Below, in pieces: positions 7,973 to 16,091 of a stretch of 38,493 bases of DNA (the first letter of the stretch is position 1; every line of letters begins with the position of its first letter). The notes beneath the pieces are model-generated. The model saw only the letters and a list, made by a program, of their open reading frames with translations. It did not search any database and was not told the origin of the DNA. This DNA comes from Thermoplasmata archaeon (GTDB taxonomy: Archaea; Thermoplasmatota; Thermoplasmata; Thermoplasmatales; Thermoplasmataceae). The stretch lies in NCBI GenBank assembly GCA_021846695.1, contig JAJZWN010000007.1, forward strand, positions 1 to 38,493, given 5' to 3'. Both the position numbers and the translations under genes were made by a program.

Positions 7973-9082
7973 TCAATGGTTGGCGAATAGTCTTTTTAAA
8001 TTTATATTTCTGGAACCGTGCTTTCCGAATTCTATTGCCACAAAAATTAACAGGAATATGGCTGCTATAAAAACAGCAACTGCAGCATTCAATGCTTCAT
8101 TTCCAAGTGGTAAAAATACAGGGAATATAAATCCTGCTACTGCAGAAAAATTCATGCTTGGGCCAATCTTATCCGCCTCAACATTGAGGTTTCTGCTTAT
8201 AATTGGAAGCAGGGAATTGACACCCAGGCCGAACATGGTGAATATTATGGCAAATGCCAGATTCAGTGTTGCGAAGAATAGTACCCCGCTTATACCCACT
8301 ATTATCAGCGATGAGAACAGTGTTTTTTTCAATGAAAAACGGGTCATCATTGCCGGCAGGAGCAGGTATGCAAATACAGCAACAGAGTAAGCAGCTATTG
8401 ATTCAATAAATGATGAGGTTCCCAGATATGATGGAACTATTTCCAGTACATATGCAGGTGTAAATCCGAGAAGAAATATAATGAATACTTTTAATGAAAA
8501 ATTAAAATGGAACTTCTGCAACATGGGTGATATTACATTATGCTTTCTGGAAAATAACAGTGCCGGGGCGAAAATAATTCCTGCTATTGAAACCAGTTCC
8601 CATGATCCGAGTAGCATGAAAAAAATAGCACCCAGAAGCCACCCTATGGCCCATCCTCCCATTGTCAGCCCTATTACTTTCCTGTCAGCGGTTATGGAGG
8701 ATACCTCTATGGATGCTGATGTTGCCAGACCGAAAAATACGCCTATCATGAACCTGCTTGCAAATAGTTCTGCAAATGTTGTTTCATATCCCATCCCGAA
8801 TGAAATCAGGGCCATAATGGTAATAGAAAGTAAAGCCAGTCTTGGTACCCCGATTCTACCAGCATATGAGTATATAAAGGGTGTCACCATCCTTCCAATG
8901 AAGGGTATTCCAAGAAGTATGAACGATTCTATGTATGAAAAATGCAGGGTTGTTACAATATCCTCTATGAAGAACGCAAAATCCATCAAAAAGAATGTGG
9001 CAATAGAATATGAAAATACTGGCAGAATTTTATTGAATTCTGATTTGGATATATTTAAATTATTTACATGTAAGTTTAACAT
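7973..9082 (-). CDS. MFS transporter
   Basis: Integral membrane protein of 369 residues with 11-12 hydrophobic segments, consistent with a major facilitator family transporter. The loop between helices 2 and 3 contains GRMVTPFIYSYAGRIGVPR, which resembles the MFS G-x-x-x-D-R-x-G-R-R signature in degenerate form. RFMIGVFFGLATSASIEVSS matches the fourth-helix region. The substrate cannot be read. A TAAATATTAA promoter element lies 24 bases upstream (9101-9110), and an ACGAAATT-type motif shared with the synthase promoter at 16092-16129 sits between it and the start, suggesting co-regulation with biosynthetic genes. Confidence 0.85.
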   Translation of the reverse strand: MLNLHVNNLNISKSEFNKILPVFSYSIATFFLMDFAFFIEDIVTTLHFSYIESFILLGIPFIGRMVTPFIYSYAGRIGVPRLALLSITIMALISFGMGYETTFAELFASRFMIGVFFGLATSASIEVSSITADRKVIGLTMGGWAIGWLLGAIFFMLLGSWELVSIAGIIFAPALLFSRKHNVISPMLQKFHFNFSLKVFIIFLLGFTPAYVLEIVPSYLGTSSFIESIAAYSVAVFAYLLLPAMMTRFSLKKTLFSSLIIVGISGVLFFATLNLAFAIIFTMFGLGVNSLLPIISRNLNVEADKIGPSMNFSAVAGFIFPVFLPLGNEALNAAVAVFIAAIFLLIFVAIEFGKHGSRNINLKRLFANH

Positions 9083-9097
9083 ATAATACGAAATTCG
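9082..9097. promoter_or_regulatory. candidate operator, TAATACGAAATT motif
   Basis: The plus strand reads TATAATACGAAATTCG here, between the TATA element and the start codon of the MFS gene. Nearly the same core occurs twice upstream of the homocitrate/isopropylmalate synthase-family gene (16092-16129), and a weaker version is found before leuC. The position suggests a repressor site, which is inference. Confidence 0.4.
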
Positions 9098-9188
9098 ACA
9101 TTAATATTTATGTGTTATTCTTTATATTATTATTTATATATGAAAAGCTAGAATTAATAATGGCATTGGGTATCATTACGTTTAGTAA

Positions 9189-9320
9189 GAGTTCCCATGG
9201 ATTTCCGATGGATTTAACACTGCAGCATATAACGGTTGCCCGTTAAGTTCTGGCAATATGTTCGGGCTGGTTCCAAAAACCCAATATTTCCCGGCATTTA
9301 TTGAAAATTTATATGGATAA
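9189..9320 (+). pseudogene. possible gene relic (43-codon open frame without start)
   Basis: A stop-to-stop frame reads like the C-terminus of a protein, including PWISDGFNTAAYNGCPLSS, GNMFGLVPKTQYFPAF and ENLYG before the TAA. Its local base composition is less AT-rich than the surrounding gap, as coding DNA would be. It lacks an upstream start (only an internal ATG) and a promoter. It may be the tail of a deleted gene. I do not recognise the family. Confidence 0.3.
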
Positions 9321-9418
9321 CGGAGATAGTTTTGCATTAATTATTATAATAAATACTATTAGAAATCTATATATAATCAATACATAATTCGTAAATTTAA
9401 TACTAAAATAGTAATTAA

Positions 9419-9426
9419 TTTATAAA
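9419..9426 (+). promoter_or_regulatory. TATA box for leuCD
   Basis: TTTATAAA centred about 24 bases before ATG 9446, so the leuC message should be leaderless. Confidence 0.55.
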
Positions 9427-9445
9427 AGAACAGTATGAGCATTCA

Positions 9446-10696
9446 ATGAATATAGTAGAAAAAATACTGCTCAATCATTCAACAGAGCCTGTAAAAACCA
9501 TTTCCCCCGGTGATATCGCCACGGTAGGGGTCGACAGAGCAATAATAGTTGACATGGCTGCACTGCACCCAGAATTTGTGGACAATCCCCCTTTAAGGCC
9601 ATTTGATCCGGATAAGGTATCCCTGGTATTCGACCATTACGTCCCTGCGCCCAGTATAGAAATAGCAAACAGGGTGAATAGATTAAGGAAACTTGTTTCC
9701 AGGTGGGGAATCAGGGATTTTTTTGATACTGGAAGGGGAGGAATTTCACATGTGCTTGGGGGTGAGCTCGGATGGTTTAAACCCGGAAGCCTTATTGCAA
9801 ATACAGACTCGCATACTATAGCAACAGGTGCGTTCAACACCCTTGGAAGGGGTCTTGGAACCCCGGAGCTCATGAATATCATAGCAACAGGAAAGACCTG
9901 GTTCATGGTGGGAGAAACATTAAAAGCAGAGCTAAGTGGAAGCATAAGAAATGGATCGTCGGCCAAAGATGTGTTTTTTCATATAGCCTCTGTTACAGGA
10001 GATATACCTGGGAAGAATATAGAATTCGCGGGTACAGGAATAAAAACACTGGGAATGGATGAGAGAAGTGCAATATCAACAATGTGTGCTGAACTCAGTG
10101 CTGAATTTGCTGTGTTTCCTGTGGATGATATTCTAAGGAATTATATGGATTCTGCAGGAGTCGGGGATTACCGTGCAATAGCACCAGATCGTGATGCAGA
10201 ATATTTTGATGAGATACATATAGATATGGAATCTGTTGAGCCAATGGTGGCAATGCCAGATCGTATCATAAACAATGTAAAACCAGTTTCTGAACTGGGA
10301 AGGGTAAACGTGGATGTTGCTGTGGTCGGCTCCTGTGCCAATGGAAGACTTTCAGACATAAGGGATGTTGCCGAAGTCCTGCGGGGTAAAAAGATAAACA
10401 GAAATGTCCGCCTTACAGTTACCCCGGCATCCAGAAAGGTGTACATGGAGGCTGAAAGACTCGGGTATCTCAGTACAATTATCGAGGCAAATGGCCTTGT
10501 AACAAATCCGACCTGCGGGGCATGCCTCGGAGGGCATATGGGAGTTGTGGGTGATGGTGATACTGTGATAAGCTCAACAACCAGGAACTTTAAAGGAAGG
10601 ATGGGGTCCAGCAGGGCAAGCATATACATTGCATCAGCCAGAACAGTTGCCATATCGGCTCTTTATGGATATATAAAAGGTGATCTTAATGAATAA
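9446..10696 (+). CDS. leuC: LeuC-type hydro-lyase large subunit (3-isopropylmalate dehydratase / homoaconitase family)
   Basis: Catalytic iron-sulfur subunit of a two-subunit aconitase-family isomerase. The 416-residue length fits archaeal/bacterial LeuC-type proteins. Substrate-site motifs include VFDHYVPAP, the NTDSHT segment, and the three 4Fe-4S cysteine ligands, one in VVGSCANGR and two in PTCGACLGGH. The C-terminal STTRNFKGRMG motif is also intact. The expected G-I-C/H-H motif reads GGISH, somewhat unlike classical LeuC. It overlaps leuD by 8 bases. The substrate may be 3-isopropylmalate, homoaconitate or a related 2-alkylmalate; the gene symbol is by family only. Confidence 0.88.
   Translation: MNIVEKILLNHSTEPVKTISPGDIATVGVDRAIIVDMAALHPEFVDNPPLRPFDPDKVSLVFDHYVPAPSIEIANRVNRLRKLVSRWGIRDFFDTGRGGISHVLGGELGWFKPGSLIANTDSHTIATGAFNTLGRGLGTPELMNIIATGKTWFMVGETLKAELSGSIRNGSSAKDVFFHIASVTGDIPGKNIEFAGTGIKTLGMDERSAISTMCAELSAEFAVFPVDDILRNYMDSAGVGDYRAIAPDRDAEYFDEIHIDMESVEPMVAMPDRIINNVKPVSELGRVNVDVAVVGSCANGRLSDIRDVAEVLRGKKINRNVRLTVTPASRKVYMEAERLGYLSTIIEANGLVTNPTCGACLGGHMGVVGDGDTVISSTTRNFKGRMGSSRASIYIASARTVAISALYGYIKGDLNE
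10679..10685 (+). promoter_or_regulatory. Shine-Dalgarno of leuD inside leuC
   Basis: GGTGATC, complementary to the conserved archaeal 16S rRNA 3' end, sits 3 bases before ATG 10689 inside the leuC reading frame, where it encodes Gly-Asp. It decides the leuD start at 10689 over GTG 10680. Confidence 0.75.
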
Positions 10697-11192
10697 CATA
10701 ACAGGAAAAGCCTGGGTTTTCGGAGACGATATTAACACTGACCTAATATATCCACAGATATGCTACACACTTCCAGAAGCCGAAAAACCATTTCATGCCA
10801 TGGAGGCAAATCGCCCAGGCTGGGCCACTCTGGTAGAGGCAGGTGATATAATAATAGGGGGTAAGAATTTTGGAACAGGATCAAGCAGGCCGGCTGCTGA
10901 TAATCTTAAGAAGCTTGGCATATCCTGCATTATTGCAGAATCAGTCAATGGCCTTTTCCTGAGAAATGCTGTGAACACCGGAATTATGGCTATTGAAGCC
11001 AGTGGCGTGCATGATGCCGTGGATGAGGGCGATACAATTACTGTGGATTTAGAAAATTGTAAAATTACAGATATGGTTAATAAGAGGTCAGTTGCCTTCA
11101 TGGGGCTACCGCCATTTCTAATGGAAATCATTGAAAATGGGGGCATAATAAACGTACTGCGGGCGAAGGGTTTGCTCGGTAAACCTCTATGA
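10689..11192 (+). CDS. leuD: LeuD-type hydro-lyase small subunit
   Basis: Swivelling domain that completes the active site of the LeuC-type enzyme upstream. The 167-residue protein begins GKAWVFGDDINTDLIYP, the canonical small-subunit start, and contains the GTGSSR substrate-carboxylate motif. Two points are unusual: GSSR is followed by PAAD instead of the common EHAP, and the specificity loop reads ICYTL where characterised enzymes have YLRT, YLVY or similar, so substrate choice is uncertain. Start 10689 overlaps leuC by 8 bases and has a GGTGATC Shine-Dalgarno. The stop overlaps the opposite MFS gene by 6 bases. Confidence 0.88.
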   Translation: MNNITGKAWVFGDDINTDLIYPQICYTLPEAEKPFHAMEANRPGWATLVEAGDIIIGGKNFGTGSSRPAADNLKKLGISCIIAESVNGLFLRNAVNTGIMAIEASGVHDAVDEGDTITVDLENCKITDMVNKRSVAFMGLPPFLMEIIENGGIINVLRAKGLLGKPL

Positions 11193-12356
11193 TGGAACAG
11201 CCTTTATAAGGTTCCCCCTGACCAGGAATATCAACGGCAGGAATATGAGGCCTATTATTCCCATGGCCACCCATGAAACTGTATAATTATAATTTGAATA
11301 CAGGACAGTGAATACAACAGGCACTGTCACTGCCACCAGAAGCTGCAGTGTATTTACAAATGACAGGGTTAACGAAACCAGGTCCCTGCGGGCTAGATAT
11401 CTAACAAGTGTGTATGTAATGGACATCCCATAGACGGTTATCATTCCTATGGCTATTGCCAGTATTATGATAAGTATATAGCTGTGTAAAAATCCTATTG
11501 CTATCAGGGACAGTGATAGTACTATATTTATAGCCATGAATGTTCCTATTTTGTGATTAGTCCTGGAAAAATGGTAACCACCTACCACGCCTCCGAAGAA
11601 TCCAATAATGAGATACAGTGCAGATATCCCGCCGGCGAGGTCTGCTGAATAATTTATGGATTCCAGGTAATATACAAAAAACTGCCCTATTATGGTTTCA
11701 GCGACCATGGCTGCTATTCCTATGAAGGCGATAAGGATTATAGTTCTGCTGGAGAATACCTTCTTAAAACTGGTGAATATATCTGATTTGTTTGTTTTTA
11801 CATTTTTAATATCCCTGAAAAGGATTGTAAGAACAGCGAAAAGCGCCATGGTGGCTATGCCTGCTATTATGAATGGAATCCTGTATCCCATATACTGGTC
11901 AAGTATTGCCCATCCTATTATGCCAATACCACCACCCACATTAAACGCGCCATTATATATCCCTATATGGAACGCATATTTGTTTTCCGGTACGATTGAT
12001 GCAAGGAGGCTGAGTGCCGGTGAGAAGAAAAGTGCAGCAGACATTCCTGCTAAAAACCTTGAAATTATAAGTTCTGTAAAATTGTTTGAAAGCCCTGATA
12101 TAATGGCAAAAACCGATACAAAAAGAAGTCCTATGAGGGATGTAGTTTTATCGCCAATGTATGATGATAGGTATCCACCAAGTACCTGAAAAATCGCTAT
12201 GCCTATGTAAAATGCGGTTACGAGGGTACCCAGCTGTACAACTGTCAGGTGCATATATGCTTTTATGTACACAAGAGCAGGCGCCATGTCCATCCAGTTT
12301 AGGGCATACAGAGCCCTGGCAGCATGCACCAAACCAGCACGGGCACCGTAATTCAT
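11187..12356 (-). CDS. MFS transporter
   Basis: A 12-helix major facilitator protein of about 389 residues. The helix 2-3 loop (GGYLSSYIGDKTTSLIG) keeps the Gly/Asp pattern of the MFS signature, and ISRFLAGMSAALFFSPALSL matches helix 4, as in sugar-phosphate or aromatic acid porters. A central basic cytoplasmic loop (FRDIKNVKTNKSD) separates the two halves. The start at 12356 (MNYGARAG) is preferred to 12377, because the only TATA-like element (12379-12388) sits about 26 bases upstream of it and directly against the other ATG. Its position convergent to leuCD gives no firm substrate clue. Confidence 0.85.
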   Translation of the reverse strand: MNYGARAGLVHAARALYALNWMDMAPALVYIKAYMHLTVVQLGTLVTAFYIGIAIFQVLGGYLSSYIGDKTTSLIGLLFVSVFAIISGLSNNFTELIISRFLAGMSAALFFSPALSLLASIVPENKYAFHIGIYNGAFNVGGGIGIIGWAILDQYMGYRIPFIIAGIATMALFAVLTILFRDIKNVKTNKSDIFTSFKKVFSSRTIILIAFIGIAAMVAETIIGQFFVYYLESINYSADLAGGISALYLIIGFFGGVVGGYHFSRTNHKIGTFMAINIVLSLSLIAIGFLHSYILIIILAIAIGMITVYGMSITYTLVRYLARRDLVSLTLSFVNTLQLLVAVTVPVVFTVLYSNYNYTVSWVAMGIIGLIFLPLIFLVRGNLIKAVPS

Positions 12357-12378
12357 TGGCAATAATTTAAATCGCATT

Positions 12379-12388
12379 TATAAATATA
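12379..12388 (-). promoter_or_regulatory. TATA box that decides the MFS start
   Basis: The minus strand reads ATATTTATAA, centred about 27 bases before ATG 12356. The alternative ATG 12377 would lie upstream of the expected transcription start. Confidence 0.5.
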
Positions 12389-12406
12389 TGCTACAGGAAA
12401 GAGGAG

Positions 12407-13096
12407 TTAAACATAATATCTTTTCAATTTTTTATAGATATTTTCGTCCTTTACCAGTGCTTTCAGTTTAGCCAGAACCCTCTCATGATCGTAATTAAAT
12501 TTTCTCATGGCTATTGTTTCATTTTCTGTATCTATCACCACATAGGATGGCTTTCCTGAAAAATCCCTGGGCTGCCCGGCACTGCCCGGGTTTATTATTT
12601 TATTCCTGTAAACCATCATAAAATGTGTGTGGCCAACCAGTATGTATCTATACTTATCAAAAAACTGCTTATCCCTGAAAACCCTTTCTGCCTCATTGGC
12701 AAAGAGATATCCGTCCAGATTATTATATGGAGATGCATGTACCAGATATGCCAGGCCATTTCCTGTATCCAGTTCATAATTAAGGTGAAATGTTTTCAAG
12801 AAATCCATATCAGTTTTACCCAGAAGTTTCATGCTTATGTTTTCTCTAGTATAATCGCTCAACTCCAGCATATCGAAAGAACAGTTGCATGAAGCCCCTG
12901 TAATAACTGCATTATCATGATTTCCCATTATATTTACATCACTGTTGCTTTTCAGGAAATCTAGAACCTTTTCCGGTTCCGGACCGTAATCAACAGCATC
13001 CCCCAGGAAAACCATTTTATCGTAATTTTCATTACCCACCAGTGCTTCCAGGGCATCAAAGTTTCCATGCACATCAGATATCACAAGAAGTTTCAT
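12407..13096 (-). CDS. YfcE/MJ0936-type metallophosphoesterase
   Basis: Small 229-residue calcineurin-like phosphoesterase of the kind that hydrolyses phosphodiesters such as cyclic nucleotides in vitro. Ordered metal ligands are visible: VISDVHGNFDAL (Asp, His), FLGDAVDYGPEP (Gly-Asp), IMGNHD (Asn-His), the LVHASP histidine, and VGHTHFMM. INPGSAGQPRD near residue 165 matches the family C-terminal motif. It is divergent from arsR across an 88-base spacer with its own TATA element (about 13113-13122). The physiological substrate is unknown, and a link to arsenic resistance is only positional. Confidence 0.88.
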   Translation of the reverse strand: MKLLVISDVHGNFDALEALVGNENYDKMVFLGDAVDYGPEPEKVLDFLKSNSDVNIMGNHDNAVITGASCNCSFDMLELSDYTRENISMKLLGKTDMDFLKTFHLNYELDTGNGLAYLVHASPYNNLDGYLFANEAERVFRDKQFFDKYRYILVGHTHFMMVYRNKIINPGSAGQPRDFSGKPSYVVIDTENETIAMRKFNYDHERVLAKLKALVKDENIYKKLKRYYV

Positions 13097-13143
13097 ATAT
13101 CTGTTATCATAATTATATATTTATTCTATATGTTAATTTTTAC

Positions 13144-13163
13144 ATATGAATAATTATTTATAT
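13144..13163. promoter_or_regulatory. near-perfect 20-base palindrome, candidate ArsR operator
   Basis: The sequence ATATGAATAA TTATTTATAT is an inverted repeat with a single mismatched pair. It overlaps the TATA box of arsR, so bound repressor would block TBP. ArsR-family dimers typically bind AT-rich imperfect palindromes of this size. Confidence 0.55.
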
Positions 13164-13167
13164 ATAA
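13158..13167 (+). promoter_or_regulatory. TATA box for arsR-arsB
   Basis: TTATATATAA centred 22-23 bases before ATG 13185, giving a leaderless arsR message. Its left edge lies inside the palindrome at 13144-13163. Confidence 0.55.
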
Positions 13168-13184
13168 TTTTAATTTTGTATTGA

Positions 13185-13499
13185 ATGGAAAAAATCACAG
13201 ACCTGAATATTTATAAAATGCTTTCAGATGAGTTGAGGCTTAAAATATTAAAGATGCTATCCGTAAAAAACATGGCGGTTGGGGAAATAGTTGAAAAAAC
13301 AGGTATAGATCAACCGCTTATTTCCCATAAACTTAAGGAACTTAGGGAAAACGGTTTAACAGTAAGTTACCGATCTGGAAAAAATATAATATATTCACTG
13401 GCCAGTGATTCCTTAAAAGAGGTTATTTCGGTGGTTGAAGCTGCCGGGAGTAAAATTGACTACGTTTGCAACTGCGTTGAATGTAAAGAGAATGATTAA
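13185..13499 (+). CDS. arsR: ArsR/SmtB-family metalloregulator
   Basis: Winged-helix repressor of 104 residues, expected to dissociate from DNA on binding arsenite or another thiophilic metal. The helix-turn-helix spans about residues 30-57 (MAVGEIVEKTGIDQPLISHKL), followed by the wing YRSGKNIIYSL. The classical ELCVCDL metal motif is absent. Instead three cysteines cluster at the C-terminus (VCNCVEC: Cys95, Cys97, Cys100), reminiscent of the C-terminal As(III) site of Acidithiobacillus ferrooxidans ArsR. Its TAA shares bases with the ATG of arsB (TAATG), giving tight translational coupling. Confidence 0.9.
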   Translation: MEKITDLNIYKMLSDELRLKILKMLSVKNMAVGEIVEKTGIDQPLISHKLKELRENGLTVSYRSGKNIIYSLASDSLKEVISVVEAAGSKIDYVCNCVECKEND

Positions 13500-14800
13500 T
13501 GACATTATTATTTTACCTTTCCCTGCTTATTTTTGCAGTTACACTTCTGATGGTTCTCATCAAACCCAGAAATATAGGAATAGGATATTCCGCAATGGCC
13601 GGTGCCGCCATCACACTGGTTCTGGGTATTTCAACAATAAGCGATATAATACAGGTGTGGGATATAGTGTGGAATGCAACATTCACATTCATAGCCGTAA
13701 TTATTATCTCACTCATACTTGATGAGGCAGGATTTTTTGAATACATAGCATACAAAATCGCAGTATATTCCAGGGGAGGTGGAAAAAAGCTCTTCATCCT
13801 GATAATACTTCTTGGGTCACTTATATCCGCCGTTTTTGCTAATGATGGGACAGCGCTTATACTTACACCTATTGTCTATTCTATACTCTACAGATCAGGC
13901 ACCCCAAGAGACAGGATCCTGCCCTTCATAATGGCAACAGGCTTCATTGCAGACACATCCAGCATTCCATTTATAGTGAGCAACCTTGTAAATCTTGTTA
14001 CTGCAGGCTACTTCCACATTACATTTTCAAGATACACAGAAATCATGCTGATCCCTGATGCCGTTTCTATTGCTGCAAGCATACTGGTTCTCTACCTGTA
14101 TTACAGAAAAACCATAGTTAAGGATTTCCATATTGACATGAACTTTGACCCGTCATCTTTTATAAAGGATAGGCGGATATTTATTCTTGCTTTTCCGCTT
14201 ATAATATTGCTTATGATCCTGTATTTCATTTCAGGATTCGTTGATGTACCAATTTCATTTATAGCAATTCCATTTGCCGTGTTTTTTTATGTGCTTGCAA
14301 GAACGGGTGGAAAAATTGATGCGAATCATGTGATCAAAATTGCGCCCTGGCAGGTTGTGTTCTTCTCACTGGGAATGTATATAATAGTATTCGGTGTGAG
14401 CAATAATGGTCTTGATGCGATATATATTAGCATACTGAATTACTTTACCATGTTTCCTGGGCCCCTGCCGGTAATTTTCAGTGGATTTTTCTTTGCATTA
14501 AATGCCGCCTTCATGAATAATTTGCCATCTGTTATGATCGGGGATATAGCGATATCTGGCCTTGTGCACCCCGGGGCTCTTATGTACGCAAACATTATAG
14601 GAAATGATATTGGCCCAAAATTTACCCCAATCGGTTCACTGGCAACGCTACTGTGGATTTATACTCTGGAAAGAAAAAATGCAATCAAAATTTCCGTGGC
14701 ATATTACATGAAAACCGGGTTTATACTGGCCGTCCCCGTGCTTTTTATGACCCTGTTATCACTTTATCTGACATTAATGCTGGGAGACCCAATCCCATGA
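13499..14800 (+). CDS. arsB: ArsB-type arsenite efflux permease
   Basis: Membrane transporter of 433 residues with about 11-12 helices, of the ArsB branch of the ion transporter superfamily. It expels arsenite (or antimonite), here without an ArsA ATPase in the window. Characteristic motifs are SAVFANDGTALILTPIV and, in the second half, the repeat-related NNLPSVM and NDIGPKFTPIGSLATLLW, which are strongly ArsB-like. It is co-transcribed with arsR through a TAATG junction. No arsenate reductase (ArsC) or ArsM is present nearby. A related anion/Na+ permease function cannot be excluded by sequence alone. Confidence 0.9.
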   Translation: MTLLFYLSLLIFAVTLLMVLIKPRNIGIGYSAMAGAAITLVLGISTISDIIQVWDIVWNATFTFIAVIIISLILDEAGFFEYIAYKIAVYSRGGGKKLFILIILLGSLISAVFANDGTALILTPIVYSILYRSGTPRDRILPFIMATGFIADTSSIPFIVSNLVNLVTAGYFHITFSRYTEIMLIPDAVSIAASILVLYLYYRKTIVKDFHIDMNFDPSSFIKDRRIFILAFPLIILLMILYFISGFVDVPISFIAIPFAVFFYVLARTGGKIDANHVIKIAPWQVVFFSLGMYIIVFGVSNNGLDAIYISILNYFTMFPGPLPVIFSGFFFALNAAFMNNLPSVMIGDIAISGLVHPGALMYANIIGNDIGPKFTPIGSLATLLWIYTLERKNAIKISVAYYMKTGFILAVPVLFMTLLSLYLTLMLGDPIP

Positions 14801-14937
14801 GTCATGAAGTAAAACGTTAGATTCATAGGTAATAATTATCACATGACAGAGATATAATGTGGCACTGTGTAATTTCTGTCCTTAGAAGGTCAAATGATGC
14901 GTCTGGCAGGTGGAGATTTATAAGCCAGAAAATTATT

Positions 14938-16059
14938 TCATTGTGTGTTTAATGAGCTTATAATTGATTTAAGGTCCTCATCCGAATAAACCATGTTGTT
15001 GTTCTTTATTTGGGCCAGAATTTTTGATAGCCCACTATCATCCAGATTAATGCCCATTGCCATGAGTTTTTCACGAAGTGCGTGTTTTCCTGAATATTTA
15101 TCAATTGTAAAGGAACGCTGCATGCCCAGCATCGCCGGGTCCATAAATTCGTATGTGCTGGCATTGCTGATTATTCCATCCACATGTACCCCTGACTTGT
15201 GGGTAAAAGCGTAGTCGCCGGTAATAGCATAATTTGGAGGTAGTTTTATGCCGCTGTACTCTTCAACTCTCCTGGAGATAGTTTTCATCATTAACAGATT
15301 TGCCGCATCTATATTCATATGATATTTCATAAGGACAGCCATGGTCTGGGTGGGTATTATGCCTACCCTCTCTCCAAGGCCATTGACAGTAGTGTGGACT
15401 ATGCTTGCGCCAGATTCCAGCGCTGCAAGACCGTTTGCAGGGGCTATTCCCATGTCATTATGCCCGTGGAAATCGTATTCAACGCCATTTATATCAGAGA
15501 TGTTATTGAAAATGAATCTTGTTTTCTCCGGGGTAAGAATCCCCAGTGTATCTGCAATTGACACCCTGTCAGCACCTGCCTCCACAGCAGTTTTTATAAC
15601 GTTCCTGAGAAAATTGATATCTGTTCTGGATGCATCCTCTGCTGTAAACCTTACAGGAATACCTGTGGAGGCTGCATAGCTTATTGAATCATAGATAATG
15701 TCCATGGCCTCAGTCTTGCTTTTATGCGTTTTGTAGCGTAAATGCATGTCACTAACCCCGTAAAAAATTGCAATTCTGTCCACGTTCAATGAAGCCGCTG
15801 AATCGACGTCTGAAGCCACAGCCCTGCTGTGCGCGATTATTTCCGATTTAATAATACCGGATGCTTTCAAATCCATGATCTCCTTTATTGCAGAGTATAT
15901 ATCCTCTGACACCAGTGGATGCCCCGCCTCTATCATGGCCACTTTAGCATCTGAAAGCATTCTTGCAATTTCCACCCTCTGCCTTCTGTTGAAAAGCACA
16001 CCAGGGGTTTGCTCCCCTTCTCTTAATGTTGAATCCAGTATCCCTGCCTTTACAGTCAT
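14938..16059 (-). CDS. homocitrate / 2-isopropylmalate / citramalate synthase family enzyme
   Basis: Acetyl-CoA-dependent condensing enzyme of the DRE-TIM metallolyase family, 373 residues. The catalytic start DSTLREGEQTPGVLF and the metal-binding HGHNDMGIAPANG and VNGLGER motifs are present. FTAEDASRTD and GDYAFTHKSGVHVDGI also resemble homocitrate synthases of the LysS/AksA/NifV type. The protein lacks the long C-terminal LeuA regulatory domain of leucine-feedback enzymes. Homocitrate synthase is my first guess because the LREGEQ form is typical there; isopropylmalate or citramalate synthase remains possible. Together with leuCD it would supply the first steps of a lysine (aminoadipate) or branched-chain route. 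Two ACGAAA motifs lie upstream. Confidence 0.85.
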   Translation of the reverse strand: MTVKAGILDSTLREGEQTPGVLFNRRQRVEIARMLSDAKVAMIEAGHPLVSEDIYSAIKEIMDLKASGIIKSEIIAHSRAVASDVDSAASLNVDRIAIFYGVSDMHLRYKTHKSKTEAMDIIYDSISYAASTGIPVRFTAEDASRTDINFLRNVIKTAVEAGADRVSIADTLGILTPEKTRFIFNNISDINGVEYDFHGHNDMGIAPANGLAALESGASIVHTTVNGLGERVGIIPTQTMAVLMKYHMNIDAANLLMMKTISRRVEEYSGIKLPPNYAITGDYAFTHKSGVHVDGIISNASTYEFMDPAMLGMQRSFTIDKYSGKHALREKLMAMGINLDDSGLSKILAQIKNNNMVYSDEDLKSIISSLNTQ

Positions 16060-16091
16060 TTTATCAAAAGTATATTAAAAACAAATAAATA

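Larger units (their letters stand above)
9083..9445. other. 363-base gap with two promoters and a reading-frame relic
   Basis: This is the only gap in the window longer than 300 bases. It holds the divergent promoters of the MFS gene (9101-9110) and leuC (9419-9426), an operator-like motif at 9082-9097, a weaker related motif at about 9380-9402, and a protein-like open frame without a start codon at 9189-9320. The flanks at 9320-9445 are extremely AT-rich. No RNA gene structure was seen. Confidence 0.6.

Noticed and set aside
10168..10653. 161-codon minus-strand frame within leuC
   Set aside because: Antisense shadow of the LeuC coding sequence; no ribosome site or TATA element.
14801..14937. 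A minus-strand open stretch after the synthase gene that reads LPDASFDLLRTEITQCHI
   Set aside because: It has no start codon, promoter or ribosome site, is short, and the composition is not convincing enough to call a relic or a regulatory-domain frameshift of the synthase.
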